Assembly: GCA_041395445.1 (NCBI GenBank)
Contig: JAWLAO010000006.1
Span: 154,325 to 218,324 of the forward strand
Source: Gammaproteobacteria bacterium
GTDB lineage: Bacteria; Pseudomonadota; Gammaproteobacteria; Xanthomonadales; Marinicellaceae
Length of the DNA: 64,000 nt
Direction: 5' to 3'
The position numbers were made by a program, and so were the translations under genes. The notes under the pieces are model-generated. The model saw only the letters and a list, made by a program, of their open reading frames with translations. It was not told the origin of the DNA and made no database searches. Positions within the stretch are counted from its first letter, which is position 1; each line of letters opens with the position of its first letter. Shown piece by piece: positions 62,710 through 64,000 of the stretch.

Positions 62710-63849
62710 TTAAAACTTCAGTTTCAAAAAACTAACTAAATCATAAACCCAAACATCATCTTTTATAGGATAAGGCTCATCAACCTGAGCAATAACAAAT
62801 GCTCTATCAGGCTTGATATCCTTCAGGCTTTCAAAAAAACCTTTGCTTAGCGAGGGAGATTGTGAAGACTTAATTTCTATGGCAATTTTCTTATTCCCTT
62901 TTTGCAGAATCAAATCAACTTCAGCTCCTGCGGCAGAGCGATAAAAACACGCCTCATATCTGTCAAACACTTCTAATATACTGCTGATAACACATGTTTC
63001 ATATGAGTTTCCCAAAGCAGGATGACCTAATAAGTCATTGTAGCTCTCTATTCCTAACAAACTATGCACCAATCCGGAGTCCCTGATATAAACCTTCGGA
63101 GATTTAATTAATCTTTTTCCTGTATTGCTGTGATAAGCCCTTAATTGTCTGATGATAAATGTGCCTTCCAGAATATCAATGTAGTTTTTTATTGTCGGCA
63201 CACTGACCCCCATTGATGATGCCAGCTTGGAAGCATTCAGCAATTCACCATTCAGGTGTGCCAGCATGACCCAGAAACGCCTCAGTGTTTCTGCCGGAAT
63301 ATTTATTCCGAGCTGAGGGATATCCCTTTCCAGAAAAGTGCGGGTATAGTTTATTCTCCAGTCAAAACTATTGTCTTCATCAAGCTGATAACTTACCGGA
63401 TAACCACCCTGAACCCATAGTTTCGTTAAATCTTTAACTTCACTGGCAGTAAAGGGGCTGATTTCAATATAGGATATTCTTCCTGCAAGGGATTCTGAGC
63501 TTTGTTTAATCAAGTCTCTTGATGCCGAACCAAGTAATAGCAATTGTCCCGGTTTATTGCTCTGGTCAAGATACGTTCTGAATACCTGAAAGATTTCAGG
63601 CTTCCTCTGTACCTCATCTATACAAATCAACTTATCACTGTTAGCTTCCAAAAATGCCAGAGGTTCCTGAAGTTTTGCAAAATCCCTGGGATCTTCCAAA
63701 TCAAGATAAATAGAATCCAAATCCTGCAAAATATGTTTCGCCAAGGTTGATTTTCCCACCTGACGAGCCCCCAGCAACACAACACAAGGAAAAACTTCCA
63801 AATGATTTATTATCTTATTTTTTTTTATACGGGAAAAGTAACTATGCAT
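62710..63849 (-). CDS. AAA ATPase with DUF4143 domain
   Basis: 379 residues. The N-terminal P-loop ATPase has LLGARQVGKSTLAKHIL (Walker A) and LICIDEVQRKPEIFQVFR (Walker B). A winged-helix-like region lies near 200-250 (LASSMGVSVPTIKNYIDILEGTFIIRQL). The C-terminal DUF4143 part carries GAEVDLILQKGNKKIAIEIKSS, a PD-(D/E)xK-like D-x(n)-E-x-K motif that seems complete. Such proteins are widespread in accessory regions, often as solitary genes of unknown function. The neighbouring intergenic regions look degraded, in line with an insertion. Confidence 0.9.
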   Translation of the reverse strand: MHSYFSRIKKNKIINHLEVFPCVVLLGARQVGKSTLAKHILQDLDSIYLDLEDPRDFAKLQEPLAFLEANSDKLICIDEVQRKPEIFQVFRTYLDQSNKPGQLLLLGSASRDLIKQSSESLAGRISYIEISPFTASEVKDLTKLWVQGGYPVSYQLDEDNSFDWRINYTRTFLERDIPQLGINIPAETLRRFWVMLAHLNGELLNASKLASSMGVSVPTIKNYIDILEGTFIIRQLRAYHSNTGKRLIKSPKVYIRDSGLVHSLLGIESYNDLLGHPALGNSYETCVISSILEVFDRYEACFYRSAAGAEVDLILQKGNKKIAIEIKSSQSPSLSKGFFESLKDIKPDRAFVIAQVDEPYPIKDDVWVYDLVSFLKLKF

Positions 63850-64000
63850 ATTTAAAGTTTAGCTTTAAATTTACATGGTTGTCAATAAATATCAAAGGAT
63901 ACAATATACAAATTAAAAAGAACCTCATCTTTTCTGACAATTGTTTCGACGCACACAAACTTGAGCGAAACTCTAACCATCTGTTGTCTTGCTCGAAACC
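63850..64000. other. right-edge non-coding segment
   Basis: No gene was found in these 150 bases. It contains related short words GTTTCG, GAGCGAAAC and GCTCGAAAC near 63945-64000 that could be part of a repeat continuing outside the window. A weak minus-strand open frame runs from the edge to about 63847 but has no recognisable similarity. Confidence 0.4.

Noticed and set aside
1..64000. tRNA genes, transposases, prophage genes
   Set aside because: None was recognised on either strand; the window was read by eye only, so a divergent tRNA could be missed.

Overview
The window is a chromosomal segment of a Gram-negative, low-G+C gammaproteobacterium. Evidence for this is the LPS/outer-membrane envelope genes (yhdP, ompA-like, mrcB), a sigma-E/RseA/RseC locus, separate relA and spoT genes, and gammaproteobacterial gene orders (maf-rng-yhdP, pabC-mltG-tmk-holB-pilZ, rpoZ-spoT-ridA, dut-algC beside radC, xseB-ispA-dxs). 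The gene style (TPR lipoprotein plus ASPIC/UnbV pair, secreted subtilase ending in a GFE-type tail, IPTL-like sorting tail, octaheme cytochrome) recalls the Marinicella/Kangiella part of the class, but that placement is an inference. No tRNA, insertion sequence with transposase, prophage or CRISPR array was seen. The one structural RNA is RNase P RNA.

Layout: (1) 1-9.2 kb: a partial HtrA protease on the minus strand, then a plus-strand housekeeping run rsfS-rlmH-maf-rng-yhdP-pqiA-like-pabC. (2) 9.2-17.1 kb: mltG-tmk-holB-pilZ, a Ycf46-N-like protein, a FimX-like c-di-GMP protein, then rpoE-rseA-rseC without rseB. (3) 17.1-20.7 kb: the activated-methyl-cycle operon metK-ahcY-metF on the minus strand, with a perfect inverted repeat covering the metK ribosome-binding region. 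(4) 20.8-25.6 kb: an acyltransferase, a protein with five 25-residue repeats, secreted proteins and a subtilase. (5) 25.6-32.5 kb: a minus-strand stringent-response block rnpB-relA-hutF-rpoZ-spoT-ridA. (6) 32.8-41 kb: a secreted DUF4412-like protein, PBP1B, a sulfide:quinone-reductase-like flavoprotein, a DksA-type zinc-finger protein, an octaheme tetrathionate-reductase-type cytochrome with its cytochrome b, and ychF. (7) 41-43.1 kb: an accessory island in which a probable EVE/PUA-like plus HNH modification-dependent nuclease lies between two inverted GTTACTTT dyad elements, with other palindromic intergenic debris. (8) 43.1-49.7 kb: an alkyltransferase-like DNA repair protein, an OmpA porin, rnt, and secreted or lipid-anchored proteins. 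(9) 49.8-64 kb: acnA, an SPFH protein bracketed by two identical terminator cores, an orphan possibly nuclease-like gene, algC-dut, radC, dxs, a decayed four-helix-bundle element inserted between ispA and dxs, xseB, and an AAA/DUF4143 ATPase.

How the genes connect: envelope homeostasis recurs (HtrA, sigma-E circuit, YhdP, PqiA-like, MltG, PBP1B, OmpA, AlgC). A stringent-response cluster puts both (p)ppGpp enzymes, the omega subunit of RNA polymerase and, 4 kb further on, a DksA-like protein in one neighbourhood. The type IV pilus/c-di-GMP pair PilZ-FimX is preserved. The sulfur/redox genes (SQR-like, octaheme cytochrome, cytochrome b) suggest respiratory flexibility. The accessory material most worth following up is the HNH island, the four-helix-bundle remnant and the orphan gene at 54 kb.
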